DNA of 64,000 bases from Borrelia sp. A-FGy1 (GTDB lineage: Bacteria; Spirochaetota; Spirochaetia; Borreliales; Borreliaceae): assembly GCF_014084025.1 (NCBI RefSeq), contig NZ_CP043682.1, forward strand, positions 62,001 to 126,000. The letters run 5' to 3'. Below are positions 29,924 through 40,435 of this stretch, in pieces (positions within the stretch are counted from its first letter, which is position 1; every line of letters starts with the position of its first letter). Under the pieces are notes generated by a model. The model had not been told where the DNA came from. It worked only from the letters and a program-made list of their open reading frames with translations, and searched no databases. Made by a program: the position numbers and the translations under genes.

Positions 29924-30520
29924 TTAAGCCATCTTAATAACTTCTTTAAATTTTGGATTTAAATATTCAAAAAGGATATCAGAAATAGTTTCTGCAGTAA
30001 AATCATAATACAGATTACTATCTCTTTGCTGTATTTTAAATCCCTTATTTATTCCTCTAAAAGGTCTAATTTCCACCTTATCCTTAAGTTTCTCGCTTAT
30101 CTCTGTTCTTAAAAGAGACAATAAATCAGAAAAATCAGATTCATTAATTATGATGTCTATCTTATCTCCTCTACTCCAGCCATCTACAACCTTAACAATA
30201 AGCGTGCTCAAAAATTTAATGTCATACTGCTTAGAAACGGAACTCTTTAAAGCAGCCTCAAAAAGAGATTTAATGTTTTTCTCAGTACCAATAATCAAAT
30301 CCCTAACAGCTTGACGAGATACCTCAAGAGCATGCCTCTTATATTCACTAACTTCCTTTTCTGCTTTTATTTTTAATTCTCTAATATCACCTTCAGCTTT
30401 CAAAACGATAGCAGCGGCTTCCTTCTTTGCATTGCCAACAATCTCGCTAGCCAACTTTTCAGCTTCTTCAAGTCCATCTTTCTTAATTCTACTTATCAGA
30501 TCCTTAACTTCAAATTGCAT
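29924..30520 (-). CDS. atpE: V-type ATPase subunit E (peripheral stalk)
   Basis: A 198-residue protein. The first 100 residues are a charged amphipathic helix (AEKLASEIVGNAKKEAAAIV, then KAEKEVSEYKRHALEVSRQA), and the C-terminal half is a small globular domain, as in subunit E. It forms the stator holding the A/B hexamer. It is the first gene of the operon; GAGGAG precedes the ATG. No G-subunit gene, the usual coiled-coil partner, is visible nearby. Confidence 0.88.
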   Translation of the reverse strand: MQFEVKDLISRIKKDGLEEAEKLASEIVGNAKKEAAAIVLKAEGDIRELKIKAEKEVSEYKRHALEVSRQAVRDLIIGTEKNIKSLFEAALKSSVSKQYDIKFLSTLIVKVVDGWSRGDKIDIIINESDFSDLLSLLRTEISEKLKDKVEIRPFRGINKGFKIQQRDSNLYYDFTAETISDILFEYLNPKFKEVIKMA

Positions 30521-30640
30521 GAGAACTCCTCAAGTAAATATAAAATATTCAAAACATTCAACAAATAGAGAAACTATATTAATAAATTTCAATATTAAAA
30601 TACTATTACTAATATATAAAATATTCAAGGTTATTTTATA

Positions 30641-30655
30641 TATACTTTAAGTATA
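30641..30655. promoter_or_regulatory. 15-bp palindrome upstream of the V-ATPase operon
   Basis: TATACTT and AAGTATA flank one central T, about 120 bases before atpE. It could be a promoter -10 region or a binding site. The whole gap 30521-30736 is AT-rich and has no other clear signal. Confidence 0.35.
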
Positions 30656-30736
30656 AATCAAAATTAAATTTTTAAAATAAATCTATTTTTAATAATTTTG
30701 ATTACTTTTAAACGCAACAGTTAACAAATTCAAAAA

Positions 30737-31129
30737 TTAATTATTAAAAAAATCTCCGATAATTTTATAAACATTAATATCATGCACTACAAAAAGTTTT
30801 TTTCCTGGGAATTTTTCTCTTAACTTTTCCTTAAAAACTGAAATACCCCTATTTATTACCTTCATCCTAAATTCTATATTAACTATATCAAGAGTTATTA
30901 TATCAATAATAATCAAGTATCCCCTGCCAAAATTAGAACCATACCCAGGAGTAAAAGATGTAGTCACACTAAAAAGTCCATCCGAAATACCATTAGCTGA
31001 TTTGCCTCTAGAAGGTCTATTCGGATGTACCGTATAAGTACTACCAAATTCATTTTCAAGAACATTATCAACATAAAGACAAATATTAAATAACATATTC
31101 TCAAGTTCTTCAAACTTTGCTATGCCCAT
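30737..31129 (-). CDS. Small conserved-looking protein of unknown function
   Basis: A 130-residue soluble protein. I do not recognise it. It starts immediately after the mutS2 stop (1 base), so it is in the mutS2-rsgA-murI unit. The central part (TVHPNRPSRGKSANGISDGL, then SVTTSFTPGYGS) is glycine- and proline-rich, followed by two predicted strands (GYLIIIDIITLD, VNIEFRMKVI) and a helix. The pattern would fit a small alpha/beta protein. Confidence 0.72.
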   Translation of the reverse strand: MGIAKFEELENMLFNICLYVDNVLENEFGSTYTVHPNRPSRGKSANGISDGLFSVTTSFTPGYGSNFGRGYLIIIDIITLDIVNIEFRMKVINRGISVFKEKLREKFPGKKLFVVHDINVYKIIGDFFNN

Positions 31130-33469
31130 TTAAATTTCTACTATTGTTTTCCCAGCTCCTCCATTACTAGGATGAGCAAAATAATATTTCTTAATAAATT
31201 TTAACTCTTTCAGAAATTCATGAACGCTATTCATAAGAAGACCCTCTCCCTTGCCATGAATTATCTCAAATTTACTAATATTTCTTAATAACATATTATC
31301 TACATTCTTACTTAAAAAAGCTATAGCCTCAACTGCTCTCATTCCTCTAATATCTAGAGTAATACCTAATAAATCATCATCTTGACTTTCAAAAGAAAAA
31401 CTGAATTTTCTCTGTAAACTATCTTTAGATTCTTTATTGATTAATATTTTTTCTAAATTAGAAGATGAAACCGTAATGTTAAAAACGCCAGTATTTACAA
31501 CAAGTCCCTTTTTAGTAATACTTACTATTTCCCCTAAAACATTTGTATTGGTTATTCTAACTTTATCACCCACACTAAATTTGACATTAGTAGTAATTTC
31601 ATTAGTAAGCATTTCAACTTTAGCAGTCTTGCCTGATATTTTCTCTGAAATATTGGATATAAACTTTTTATTATTGTGAAAACAAATCTTTCCTTCTTTT
31701 GTTTCTCTAACTAAATTCTCTAAAATTTTTCTTGAATAATTCAAAAACTCCTTTTGTTCATTTATAAGTTTTTCTTCTATATTTTTCTCTTTAAGAAGAA
31801 TCTGCTTCTGCACATTATTAATCTCATTCTCTCTAAACTCAACAAGTTTAATCTTATTTTTTAAATTCTCTTCAATTAAATACAATTCCCTTTCCTTATC
31901 CTCAAGCTTTTCAAGTATTTTATTCACCTCTGTCTTGCTAGATGAGTAAATTTCTTGCGCTCTAAGCACAATATCAGGATGAATAGAAGACTTACTTGCC
32001 AAAACAAAGGCAAAACTTTCTCCTGGAAGAGAAAATATTAAATCATAATTAGGCTCCATTATCTCTAGATTCATCTGCATAGATGCATTTATAATACCTT
32101 CATGCGTATATGCAAAATACTTAAGAGCATTATAATGAGTAGATATAATCACATAACAATTAATTTTTATTAAATACTCAAGAATAGCTATTGCTAATGA
32201 CTGTCCTTGCTCAATATCAGTGCCTGAACAAAATTCATCAAATACTAAAAGACTATCTATAGTTGCTCGCTTCAAAATATAAGAAATATTGCTCATATGA
32301 CTTGAAAAAGTTGAGAGTGAATTTTCAATTGATTGTTCATCTCCAATATCAATGAAAATATTATCAAAAAGCTTAAAAGTGCTATTTTCATCAACAGGAA
32401 TAGGAATTCCAAATTGAAACATAGCACTCAAGAGAGCAACAGTTTTTAAAGTTGCTGTCTTTCCACCAGCATTAGGGCCTGTAATAACTATAACTCTATT
32501 CTCAGATGGACAAAAATTTATCTCTTTTGCGTCCTGTATTAAAGGATGACGAGCATTTAAAATATTAAGGTTAATACCAATATTAGGAAATGTTCCTTGG
32601 GTTTTAATTCCATAAATTGCTCTAGCTTTAAGAGAATCATAATATAAAAAATTATTATAAAGATTTTTCAAAAGAAAAATTTGTTTGCGTATTTCACATG
32701 AAAGTTCATTTAGTACCCTTGAAATTATGCGTTCCTTTTCTATGTTTAAAAATTTCAATCTATTATTATTACTAATTATTTCATCTGGTTCAATATAAAA
32801 TGTTTCACCAGAAGATGAGGTAGATATCACGTTCCCCTTAATTTTATTCTTAAAACTATTTTTAATTGCAATAGTATATTTATCTGATTTATAATAAATA
32901 AGAGTCGATGCTAAATATTTCAAATTTAAATCTATTATTTTCTTTATCTGTTTTTCTATTTTCTTGTCTAAATCTTTAATCTCAAAATTAATATCATCAT
33001 AATCCTTAACAACACCCTTTTTTATCTTAAGCTCATCAATATCAATATAACTAGATAAAAACCTTAATAAATGCTTAAGGCCTGAATCCAGAAACAATAT
33101 ATCTTTTAAACTACCAATTTCATTTTTAGCTTTAAATTCATTTCTATCTAAGAAATAATTTATTCTTAGAACCTCTTCTAGAAAAAAAATAATATTTCTA
33201 ATTTCTTCAATAGAAACTCTTGAATTTTCCTTAAGAATTAAAAAAATAGAATCACTTATGCTATATAGGCAAGAATTTGGATATTCATCATAAACTTCAA
33301 TAAGATTCCTGATCAATTTAACAAAAAAACATAATTTATTAAGCTCTTCTTTATCTTTTATCATTCTCTGACTATCCAAAAGATTGATAGTATCTGGAAT
33401 AACTACAAAAGAAGAGACTAATGATAATATTTGATAAAAATTAATCTTTTCTAGATATTCATCTTGCAT
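31130..33469 (-). CDS. mutS2: MutS2-family ATPase with C-terminal Smr nuclease domain
   Basis: About 779 residues from the ATG at 33469 ([11 protein letters not shown]), which sits in the end of rsgA; an in-frame ATG at 33493 would overlap more. It lacks the MutS mismatch-recognition domain. [13 protein letters not shown] is Walker [11 protein letters not shown] is Walker B, and STHYNALK is the H-loop. A long coiled coil follows (about 510-610). The last 80 residues are an Smr domain ([25 protein letters not shown]). MutS2 suppresses recombination or rescues collided ribosomes, depending on the species. Nothing looks broken. Confidence 0.93.
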   Translation of the reverse strand: MQDEYLEKINFYQILSLVSSFVVIPDTINLLDSQRMIKDKEELNKLCFFVKLIRNLIEVYDEYPNSCLYSISDSIFLILKENSRVSIEEIRNIIFFLEEVLRINYFLDRNEFKAKNEIGSLKDILFLDSGLKHLLRFLSSYIDIDELKIKKGVVKDYDDINFEIKDLDKKIEKQIKKIIDLNLKYLASTLIYYKSDKYTIAIKNSFKNKIKGNVISTSSSGETFYIEPDEIISNNNRLKFLNIEKERIISRVLNELSCEIRKQIFLLKNLYNNFLYYDSLKARAIYGIKTQGTFPNIGINLNILNARHPLIQDAKEINFCPSENRVIVITGPNAGGKTATLKTVALLSAMFQFGIPIPVDENSTFKLFDNIFIDIGDEQSIENSLSTFSSHMSNISYILKRATIDSLLVFDEFCSGTDIEQGQSLAIAILEYLIKINCYVIISTHYNALKYFAYTHEGIINASMQMNLEIMEPNYDLIFSLPGESFAFVLASKSSIHPDIVLRAQEIYSSSKTEVNKILEKLEDKERELYLIEENLKNKIKLVEFRENEINNVQKQILLKEKNIEEKLINEQKEFLNYSRKILENLVRETKEGKICFHNNKKFISNISEKISGKTAKVEMLTNEITTNVKFSVGDKVRITNTNVLGEIVSITKKGLVVNTGVFNITVSSSNLEKILINKESKDSLQRKFSFSFESQDDDLLGITLDIRGMRAVEAIAFLSKNVDNMLLRNISKFEIIHGKGEGLLMNSVHEFLKELKFIKKYYFAHPSNGGAGKTIVEI

Positions 33470-34382
33470 AAACTCTATATTTCTTAAGCTCATCTAAAAT
33501 TTTTAAGTAACTTTTATATCTAACCTCTGAAACTTTAAATCCAATTTGAGTCATTATAAAACAATTTGGCTCATTTATATGCAAGCAAGAATTAAACCTA
33601 CACAAATCATTTAAATCACTGAATTCTCTAAAACAATATTTCAGCTTTAAATAGTCTAAAGTTTCAATTCCAAATTCTTTTATGCCTGGAGTATCAATTA
33701 TTATTCCATTATCCGAATGAAAAGCCATGGAATAAACTGTAGTATGCCTTCCTCTTGCATATTTATAAGATATTTTATTTATAGCCTGAGTTGCTTTTAA
33801 ATCAATCAAATTTATAAGCGAAGACTTACCCACTCCAGACTGTCCAATAAAAGAAGTTTTAGAATACTTAATAATTGATTTTAACTCTTCAATACCCTGT
33901 AAGGTAACAGCAGAAGTTAAAATAACTCTATAACCTAATTCTTCATAAACTTTAACTAAAGCTTCAGCTTTATTAGTTATACCCTCATCAACTTTATTTA
34001 GCAAAATAATAGGATTAATTCCTTGTTCTTCAGCAACTATTAATATCCTATCAATAAATGAATTTTTTATCTCAGGCATCGAAGCAGAACTAACAATTAA
34101 AATACTATCAATATTTGATATAATAACTTGCCTAAGACCAGCCTTTTTATTATAACGCCAAAACTCATTTTTACGATACAATCTTTCTTTGATATATATC
34201 TTACATTTGTCATAAACATCTCCTAGCACAAAATCACCAGGTACCAAAGGGCTATATTCCTTATTTTGAACATTTAAAATCTTACCTTTAATAACTCCTT
34301 CATAAATTAGATTCGTTTTAACTTCGATAACAGAATAAATGTTATTAACACCCCAAAGAACTTCAAATATAAGGTCATTCAA
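33459..34382 (-). CDS. rsgA: Ribosome small-subunit GTPase RsgA (YjeQ)
   Basis: A 307-residue circularly permuted GTPase, with motifs in the order G4 (LLNKVDE), G1 ([12 protein letters not shown]), G2 region with RGRHTTV, and G3 (DTPGIKEFG). An OB-fold domain precedes and a zinc site follows ([14 protein letters not shown]). It assists late 30S maturation. The start overlaps the murI stop by 4 bases and its end overlaps mutS2. Confidence 0.95.
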   Translation of the reverse strand: MNDLIFEVLWGVNNIYSVIEVKTNLIYEGVIKGKILNVQNKEYSPLVPGDFVLGDVYDKCKIYIKERLYRKNEFWRYNKKAGLRQVIISNIDSILIVSSASMPEIKNSFIDRILIVAEEQGINPIILLNKVDEGITNKAEALVKVYEELGYRVILTSAVTLQGIEELKSIIKYSKTSFIGQSGVGKSSLINLIDLKATQAINKISYKYARGRHTTVYSMAFHSDNGIIIDTPGIKEFGIETLDYLKLKYCFREFSDLNDLCRFNSCLHINEPNCFIMTQIGFKVSEVRYKSYLKILDELKKYRVYAR

Positions 34383-35140
34383 TTAATTATTCCTTTAAAT
34401 TGAAGACCATATTTTTCACAAAAACTTTTATAAAAGCACAAATTTTCTTCTTTTGTTAAATAAAAGCAATTTGTAAAAGCATCATCATTATTAGTAATTT
34501 TTACTGTTCTGACAAGTTCATTTACTACAAATTCACGATTTTCATAAACAGGAATTTCCAAAAATTTTTCAATCATATCTTTAATATGCAAATAATGAGT
34601 ACATCCTAAAAAAATTACATCTCTTTTGCTAGCTTCAACCTCTATTTTTAAAGATTTTAAACACCTAAATGCATCCTCTTTAAAATTATCTCCACACTCT
34701 ACAAACCTTATAAGTTCTTCAGCAATCTTTAAAACTAAATCACCATGTAATTTCTTTTCGTTTTGAACAAATTCGCTATTAATAGTAGCATATGTTGCTA
34801 TTAAAATAACCTTTTTGGATAACAGTTCTTTTACTAAACTAACTGAAGGCAAAGTATATATTATGGGAAAATTAAAATCTAGCTTACCATATGTAATAAC
34901 AGATAATGTATTACAGGCAAAAACAATTGAAGAAATATTATAAATATCTCTCAATTTTAAAATTAGCTTCAATATCTCTTTTAAAAGAAATTCTGAAGTC
35001 TTTTCTCCATAAGGAAAATTTTTATTATCCGCAATATAAACATAGTTTTTATTATTGAGTCTATTTTTTATATATTCAAAATAAGACAATCCACCTATCC
35101 CTGAATCAAAAATAATTGCCACATCTTTTGAATTGTTCAT
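34379..35140 (-). CDS. murI: Glutamate racemase
   Basis: A 253-residue enzyme with both catalytic cysteines: VFACNTLSV and LGCTHYLHI. The N-terminal [14 protein letters not shown] and the YPYGEK-like FPYGEKT are also present. It makes D-glutamate for peptidoglycan. It is the first gene of the murI-rsgA-mutS2 unit and is divergent from asnS. Confidence 0.95.
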   Translation of the reverse strand: MNNSKDVAIIFDSGIGGLSYFEYIKNRLNNKNYVYIADNKNFPYGEKTSEFLLKEILKLILKLRDIYNISSIVFACNTLSVITYGKLDFNFPIIYTLPSVSLVKELLSKKVILIATYATINSEFVQNEKKLHGDLVLKIAEELIRFVECGDNFKEDAFRCLKSLKIEVEASKRDVIFLGCTHYLHIKDMIEKFLEIPVYENREFVVNELVRTVKITNNDDAFTNCFYLTKEENLCFYKSFCEKYGLQFKGIIN

Positions 35141-35281
35141 ATTCTTGCTTTAAGCTTAAGTATAAGTATTAATATATTTTCTTTCAATAAAAAATAGCAA
35201 AATATTAAAGTCAACATATGCCAAAATTAATGTATATAATAAAAATTAATATATATATAATATATTTAAGTATATTTAAGC

Positions 35282-35287
35282 TATAAT
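35282..35287 (+). promoter_or_regulatory. Candidate asnS -10 element
   Basis: TATAAT at 35282-35287 lies 31 bases before the chosen asnS ATG. The -35 region is AT-rich with no good TTGACA match. Confidence 0.35.
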
Positions 35288-35318
35288 AGTTATAAATTAA
35301 GTTATGTTAAGAGGAAGT

Positions 35319-36704
35319 ATGTACAAAAGTATAAAAGATATTATAGACAACCCTATAATAGAAAGTAAAATCACAGTAAAAGGATGGATTAGGACAAAGC
35401 GTAGTAATGGTAAAATTTCATTCGTCGAAATAAATGACGGCTCAAATATTAAGGGAATACAAGCTGTGATTGACGAAGAAGACTCTAAATTTCAAGAGGA
35501 AGAACTTAAAAGACTTGTAACAGGAGCAAGCATATCTTTAACAGGTATTCTAACTTTAAGCCCTGCAAAAGGACAAAAACACGAAATTAAAACAATAAGT
35601 TTCGATATAATTGGAGAAACAAATCAAGAAACATATCCTTTACAAAAAAAAAGGCATTCTTTTGAATTCTTAAGAGAAATTCCTCACTTAAGAATACGAA
35701 CTAATACATTTGGAGCTATTGCCAGAATTAGAAATCAAATTTCTTATAAAATTCATGAATACTTCCAAAAAAATGGATTTATATATGTAAATACTCCAAT
35801 AATCACATCAAATAATGGGGAAGGATGTGGAGAAATGTTTCGAGTTTCCACTTTAGATTTTAATAATATTGAAAAGGGTAAAGAAATTAACTTTAAAGAT
35901 GATTTCTTTGGAAGAGAAGTATTTCTTGATGTAACTGGACAATTACACGGTGAAGCATATGCAATGGCCTTATCAAAAATATATACATTTGGTCCGACAT
36001 TTAGAGCAGAAAATTCCAATACAACACGACATGCCTCAGAATTCTGGATGATTGAACCTGAAATAGCATTCTATACACTTGAAGAAAATATTAAATTAGC
36101 AGAAAATTGCCTTAAATATGTTCTCAAAGAAGTTATGAACAATTGTAGTCAAGATATGGAATTCTTTGAAAATTTTATTGAAAAAGGTCTAATAAAAAAA
36201 ATTGAAAACGTAATAAATTCAAAATTTGAAGTTATTAGCTATACTCAAGCGATTAAAAAACTCGAAAAAACAAATAAAAATTTTGAGATAAAGCCTTATT
36301 GGGGAATAGATCTGCAAACAGAACATGAAAGATATTTAACAGAAGAAATTTTCAAAAAACCCACGGTAATTATAGATTATCCAAAAGAATTTAAAGCATT
36401 TTACATGAAAATAAATGAAGACAATAAAACTGTGAAAGGAATGGATATTTTAGTTCCACGAATCGGAGAAATTATTGGAGGCAGTGAAAGAGAAGACAAT
36501 CTAGAAAAATTGAATAAAAGAATAAAAGAGCTAAACTTGGATGTTGAAGCTCTTAATTGGTATTTAGATTTAAGGAGATTTGGATCAACCCCTCATTCCG
36601 GATTTGGACTTGGCCTTGAAAGGTTAGTTCAATATGTAACGGGAATGACTAACATTAGAGATGTGATACCATTTCCAAGAACTCCTAAAAATATTTGCTT
36701 CTAA
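35319..36704 (+). CDS. asnS: Asparaginyl-tRNA synthetase
   Basis: A 461-residue class-IIb synthetase from the ATG at 35319 (MYKSIKDIIDN). An in-frame ATG at 35304 exists, but AAGAGGA lies between the two and is correctly spaced only for 35319. The N-terminal OB domain (VKGWIRTKRSNGKISFVEIN) is followed by the catalytic core: FRAENSNTTRHASEFWMIEP is motif 2, and GFGLGLERLVQYVTG is motif 3. TGQLHGEAYAMA is characteristic of AsnRS. It charges tRNA-Asn directly. Confidence 0.96.
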   Translation: MYKSIKDIIDNPIIESKITVKGWIRTKRSNGKISFVEINDGSNIKGIQAVIDEEDSKFQEEELKRLVTGASISLTGILTLSPAKGQKHEIKTISFDIIGETNQETYPLQKKRHSFEFLREIPHLRIRTNTFGAIARIRNQISYKIHEYFQKNGFIYVNTPIITSNNGEGCGEMFRVSTLDFNNIEKGKEINFKDDFFGREVFLDVTGQLHGEAYAMALSKIYTFGPTFRAENSNTTRHASEFWMIEPEIAFYTLEENIKLAENCLKYVLKEVMNNCSQDMEFFENFIEKGLIKKIENVINSKFEVISYTQAIKKLEKTNKNFEIKPYWGIDLQTEHERYLTEEIFKKPTVIIDYPKEFKAFYMKINEDNKTVKGMDILVPRIGEIIGGSEREDNLEKLNKRIKELNLDVEALNWYLDLRRFGSTPHSGFGLGLERLVQYVTGMTNIRDVIPFPRTPKNICF

Positions 36705-36733
36705 TAAAGAGACAGGAGAAAAGGGAGAAAAGA

Positions 36734-37324
36734 ATGAAAATAAAAATTTTATGCATGGTAATGCTAATAATGTTATCAACTTCAATATTGTTCTCAGAAG
36801 AATCAAAGGAAACTCTAAAGATATTAAAGATATTCACAGATACAAATAAAGGATTTATTTTAAAGACAAAATCAAACGAAAATAAAGAAGATATTAGAAT
36901 TAATCAATTAAGTAAAATACAATATCCACAAAAATTTTATAACTGTAATCTTATAGCACAGAAAAATTATAAAAAAATAGAAAATAATATATCATATAGA
37001 AAAAATGAAGACTCAAAAATTACTACAAATAATAACATAGAAATAAGACAATCAAGTAAAATACAATATCCAAAAGACAGACTAAATATAAGAGAAAACT
37101 TTTCAAAAAAAAACACATGGTATAACATTAAAATTTATCCAAATTATAATAATGACAACTTCAAAAAAATAAAAACAATAAACGCAATAAATAACAAAAT
37201 GAAAATACAAATAAACAAAGAATTTGCTTTAATTGGACCAATCTTAGAAGATAATTTAGGAACAATGACAAAAATACTAACAACAAAAGGATACAACGAT
37301 CTAGAGTACATAAAAATTGAATAA
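36734..37324 (+). CDS. Secreted protein with internal repeats and a SPOR-like C-terminus
   Basis: About 196 residues from the ATG at 36734, which follows GGGAG and gives a signal peptide (MKIKILCMVMLIMLSTSILF|S). The in-frame start at 36695 overlaps asnS and has no signal. The motif [NR]Q.SKIQYP appears twice (about residues 56-64 and 103-111), each followed by a basic, Asn-rich stretch. The last 35 residues (FALIGPILEDNLGTMTKILT, KGYNDLEYI) resemble the end of a SPOR domain, which binds denuded peptidoglycan; this is a weak match. The role is otherwise unknown. Confidence 0.72.
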   Translation: MKIKILCMVMLIMLSTSILFSEESKETLKILKIFTDTNKGFILKTKSNENKEDIRINQLSKIQYPQKFYNCNLIAQKNYKKIENNISYRKNEDSKITTNNNIEIRQSSKIQYPKDRLNIRENFSKKNTWYNIKIYPNYNNDNFKKIKTINAINNKMKIQINKEFALIGPILEDNLGTMTKILTTKGYNDLEYIKIE

Positions 37325-37326
37325 TA

Positions 37327-37914
37327 TTAAACTTTTTTTGACAAAAATTTTAAAATATCACTTAATTCATCATCTATAATTTTAAAGTTTAGCTTATGTT
37401 CATCTTCTGTTAAACCTATTAATTCGTGATTACAATAATGAATCCAAGTATTTACCTCTGTACCTGAATATTTATTTACATAATAATCAGGCTCATATTT
37501 CACATTCCCTCTATTTTTATAATCATAAACAGCAATTTTAATATTTTGACTGTCTATGCCTCTAGAAAGAACTTTTTCTTTCAAATGCATAATTGTACGG
37601 CCAGTATCAAAAATATCATCAACAAATAAAATATTATCTCCTGTTCTTAAATATTTAGGATCATAAGTCCATCCATCTATCATTATCTCTTTTTGAGAAT
37701 TATATACACTGTAAGACCTTGCTACAACAGCAGCATAAAGAAGGGGTTTTTCAATCTTAATAAATTTAAAAAACTCACTAATAATATTACCAAGATAAGC
37801 TCCCCCTCTTAAAGAAACATAAATAATATCAGGAATAAATCCATCTTTGTATATTTTATAAGCGAGTTTAATTCCATTTACCCTTATTTCTTCATAAGAA
37901 ATGAATTTTTTCAC
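37327..37914 (-). CDS. Phosphoribosyltransferase-family protein
   Basis: A 195-residue type-I PRTase fold. ILFVDDIFDTGRTIMHLK at about residues 97-114 is the PRPP-binding motif with its two acidic residues, and DIIYVSLRGGAYLG is the preceding conserved loop. The likely substrate is a 6-oxopurine, as in xanthine/guanine PRTases, but the hood region does not let me decide. Purine salvage would be important, because Borrelia does not make purines de novo. It converges on the SPOR-like gene, with 2 bases between them. Confidence 0.82.
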   Translation of the reverse strand: MKKFISYEEIRVNGIKLAYKIYKDGFIPDIIYVSLRGGAYLGNIISEFFKFIKIEKPLLYAAVVARSYSVYNSQKEIMIDGWTYDPKYLRTGDNILFVDDIFDTGRTIMHLKEKVLSRGIDSQNIKIAVYDYKNRGNVKYEPDYYVNKYSGTEVNTWIHYCNHELIGLTEDEHKLNFKIIDDELSDILKFLSKKV

Positions 37915-38143
37915 CTAAATAACTCCTCAAAAAATACATAAAAATTAATATTTGTACAAAAAATCATTATTATATTTCTCTCATTTGCTATTAAAGTATA
38001 GTTCAAGCAAAAAACCTCACAATAATACATTACTTAAAACCTCTTTTAGCTTCGTACATAGAAGAAAATTCAGGACCAGCTTAGGCATTATATCTAAACT
38101 TAATTAAATTGGTTAAATATAAAACTTACCTATAAATAACAAT

Positions 38144-38181
38144 TAGATAGACATAAAGAAATATATCTTCAAGTCTATCTA
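38144..38181 (-). terminator. Stem-loop after htrA
   Basis: TAGATAGAC (38144-38152) pairs with GTCTATCTA (38173-38181), with a 20-base loop that has a further short self-complementary part. It lies 15 bases after the htrA stop. The T-run after it is weak (ATTGTTAT), so it may be a 3' processing or stability structure as much as a terminator. Confidence 0.5.
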
Positions 38182-38195
38182 TTAAAACTAAATTT

Positions 38196-39623
38196 TTAGA
38201 AAGAAACTTTTAAAGTCTGTCCGCCTCTTAATACACTATAAGTATTTTTACCAAATTCAAGTGCATCATAAAAATCCCTTAAACTTTTAATAGTTTTTGA
38301 ATTAACAACTGTAATTACATCCCCTGTTGAAATTTTAGAATTTTTCCCCAAACTTTTGTCAACATTATCAACAACAACTCCATTTATCCAATTCCTTAAA
38401 CCAAGTTGTGATCTAGCCTCACTAGTTAAAGGATAAACAACAAACCCTGGAACCAATTTACTACTTGATAAAATGTCTTTATCATCAGGTCTAACAGCAA
38501 GTACAACTTCTATTTTCTTTTTCTTTCCTTTTCTTAAAATTTCAATTTCAACCTTCTCTCCCGCATAAAAATCACTAAGATAATGAACAACATCTTGAGA
38601 AATATTCATTGCTATTCCATTTACTTTGCTCACTATATCACCTGGTTTAAGCCCCATTTTTAAAGCGGGTGAACCCAAATAAATGTTTACAATAATCGCA
38701 GATGAAACAGAATCATCATCATAACCTAAGCTTTTAATAATTTCCATATCTTTTTCTCTATAATTATAAAAAGAAACACCAAGCCAAGCTGATTCAATCT
38801 TTTTCCCACTAATAAAAGCATCTACAATATTTTTAGCATTATTAATAGGAACAGCAAATCCAAGTCCAACATTGCCTCCAGAAGGAGAAGATATCCATGT
38901 ATTAATACCAATAACTTCGCCTCTAATATTTACAAGAGGCCCTCCAGAATTACCACGATTAATGGCGGCATCTGTCTGAATAAATAAATTTCTAGCCTTC
39001 AAATTAGGATTAGCTGAACGATGAAGTCCGCTTACAATACCCGCAGTAACCGTAAAACTAAATTGATGAGGACTTCCAACAGCAATGACCCAATCCCCTA
39101 CTTCAAGGCCATCGCTATCTCCAAGTTCAGCTATTTTAATTTCTGAATCCTCAGCCTCAAAACTAATAAGTGCAAGATCCTTTTTATCGTCCTTACCCAC
39201 TAGTTTTGATTTATAAGTCTTACTACCATAAGTTCCAATTTCAAATTCAATAGCCTTATCTACAACATGACTATTTGTAAGAACATAAAATAAATTTGAT
39301 TTCTTAGAGTCTTTTCCAATTATTATCCCGGAACCAGCCCATTTAGCTTTTCTTTCAATATTAAATCCTGGCATATCAAAAAAGAAAAAATGAAAAGGAT
39401 CTCTTTCCTTAATTACTCCAGTAGCATAAACTTCTACAGTAGATGGCAAAATTTTCTTAGAAGCTTTTCTAAAAGAATCTTGAAAAGATTGTAGAACATC
39501 TTCTTTCTCCTGAGCAAACACAATAGCATTTTTATCTGGTCTTAAATAGTATAATCCAATAAAAAATCCAATACCTAAGGTTAAAAAACTAGCACAAAAA
39601 ATAGAAAAAAAATTTTTTTTCAC
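38196..39623 (-). CDS. htrA: HtrA/DegP-family periplasmic serine protease
   Basis: About 475 residues from the GTG at 39623 ([20 protein letters not shown]), which is 8 bases after a strong GGAGGTG. In-frame ATGs at 39638 and 39647 are upstream of that ribosome site and less likely. A membrane anchor is at residues about 5-25. The catalytic triad is legible: LTNSHVVD (His), DLALISFE (Asp) and GNSGGPLVN (Ser). Two PDZ domains follow (about 270-360 and 385-470). HtrA degrades damaged envelope and secreted proteins. Confidence 0.95.
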   Translation of the reverse strand: MKKNFFSIFCASFLTLGIGFFIGLYYLRPDKNAIVFAQEKEDVLQSFQDSFRKASKKILPSTVEVYATGVIKERDPFHFFFFDMPGFNIERKAKWAGSGIIIGKDSKKSNLFYVLTNSHVVDKAIEFEIGTYGSKTYKSKLVGKDDKKDLALISFEAEDSEIKIAELGDSDGLEVGDWVIAVGSPHQFSFTVTAGIVSGLHRSANPNLKARNLFIQTDAAINRGNSGGPLVNIRGEVIGINTWISSPSGGNVGLGFAVPINNAKNIVDAFISGKKIESAWLGVSFYNYREKDMEIIKSLGYDDDSVSSAIIVNIYLGSPALKMGLKPGDIVSKVNGIAMNISQDVVHYLSDFYAGEKVEIEILRKGKKKKIEVVLAVRPDDKDILSSSKLVPGFVVYPLTSEARSQLGLRNWINGVVVDNVDKSLGKNSKISTGDVITVVNSKTIKSLRDFYDALEFGKNTYSVLRGGQTLKVSF

Positions 39624-39681
39624 TTTAAACACCTCCATGTTATTCAATCAAATCTTTTAAATAACTTTTCCTCAATATTCA

Positions 39682-40434
39682 TTAAATTTTGCTTAAAATT
39701 AAAGGCAGGCCATCAACTACAGCAACAGTATGCTCAAAGTGAGCAGCGCAACTAGAATCAGATGTAAAAACTGTCCATCCATCTTCCTTAATAGAAATTT
39801 TATGGCTCCCTAAGCTTACCATTGGCTCAATCGCCAAAACCATTCCTTCCTGTATTCTGACGTTCTTAAAAAAAGGAGCATAATAATTAGGCACACTTGG
39901 CTCTTCATGTAAAGCAAAGCCAACCCCATGTCCTGTATAATCTCTAATTATTCCAAACCCAAATGGTTTAATATAATTCTCAATAGCTATTGATATATCT
40001 AAAATACGATTGCCCACCTTCATTTCTGAAATTCCTATATAAAGAGCCTCTTCTGTCACCTCTAATAATTTACTAATTTCAGGACTTACATTACCCACTT
40101 TAAAAGTCTTAGCCATATCACTATAAAAACCATCTAAAATAACCCCACAATCGACACTAATAACATCTCCTTCTCTAAGCTTTCTTATACCCGGAATTCC
40201 ATGTATAACCTCTTCATTAACAGAAGCACAAATAACTCCCTTAAACCCATTATACCCTTTAAAGGCAGACTTAGCTCCATTGCTTTCAATAAAGTTGCTC
40301 GCTATAGCATCTAGCTCCTTCGTACTAATCCCAGGAACAATACTTTGCTCAATCTCTAAAAAAGTTTTAGCTAAAAGACTTGCTGATGCCTTTATTTTAT
40401 CAATATCTTTTTTACACTTTAACCTTAAACCCAA
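39682..40434 (-). CDS. map: Methionine aminopeptidase, type I
   Basis: A 250-residue enzyme with the five metal ligands: SVDCGVILDGFYSDMAKTF (two Asp), YTGHGVGFALHEEP (His), LAIEPMV (Glu) and FEHTVAV (Glu). There is no N-terminal zinc-finger extension. It removes the initiator methionine from nascent proteins. The ATG follows the TPR-gene stop by one base. Confidence 0.96.
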   Translation of the reverse strand: MGLRLKCKKDIDKIKASASLLAKTFLEIEQSIVPGISTKELDAIASNFIESNGAKSAFKGYNGFKGVICASVNEEVIHGIPGIRKLREGDVISVDCGVILDGFYSDMAKTFKVGNVSPEISKLLEVTEEALYIGISEMKVGNRILDISIAIENYIKPFGFGIIRDYTGHGVGFALHEEPSVPNYYAPFFKNVRIQEGMVLAIEPMVSLGSHKISIKEDGWTVFTSDSSCAAHFEHTVAVVDGLPLILSKI

Positions 40435-40435
40435 T

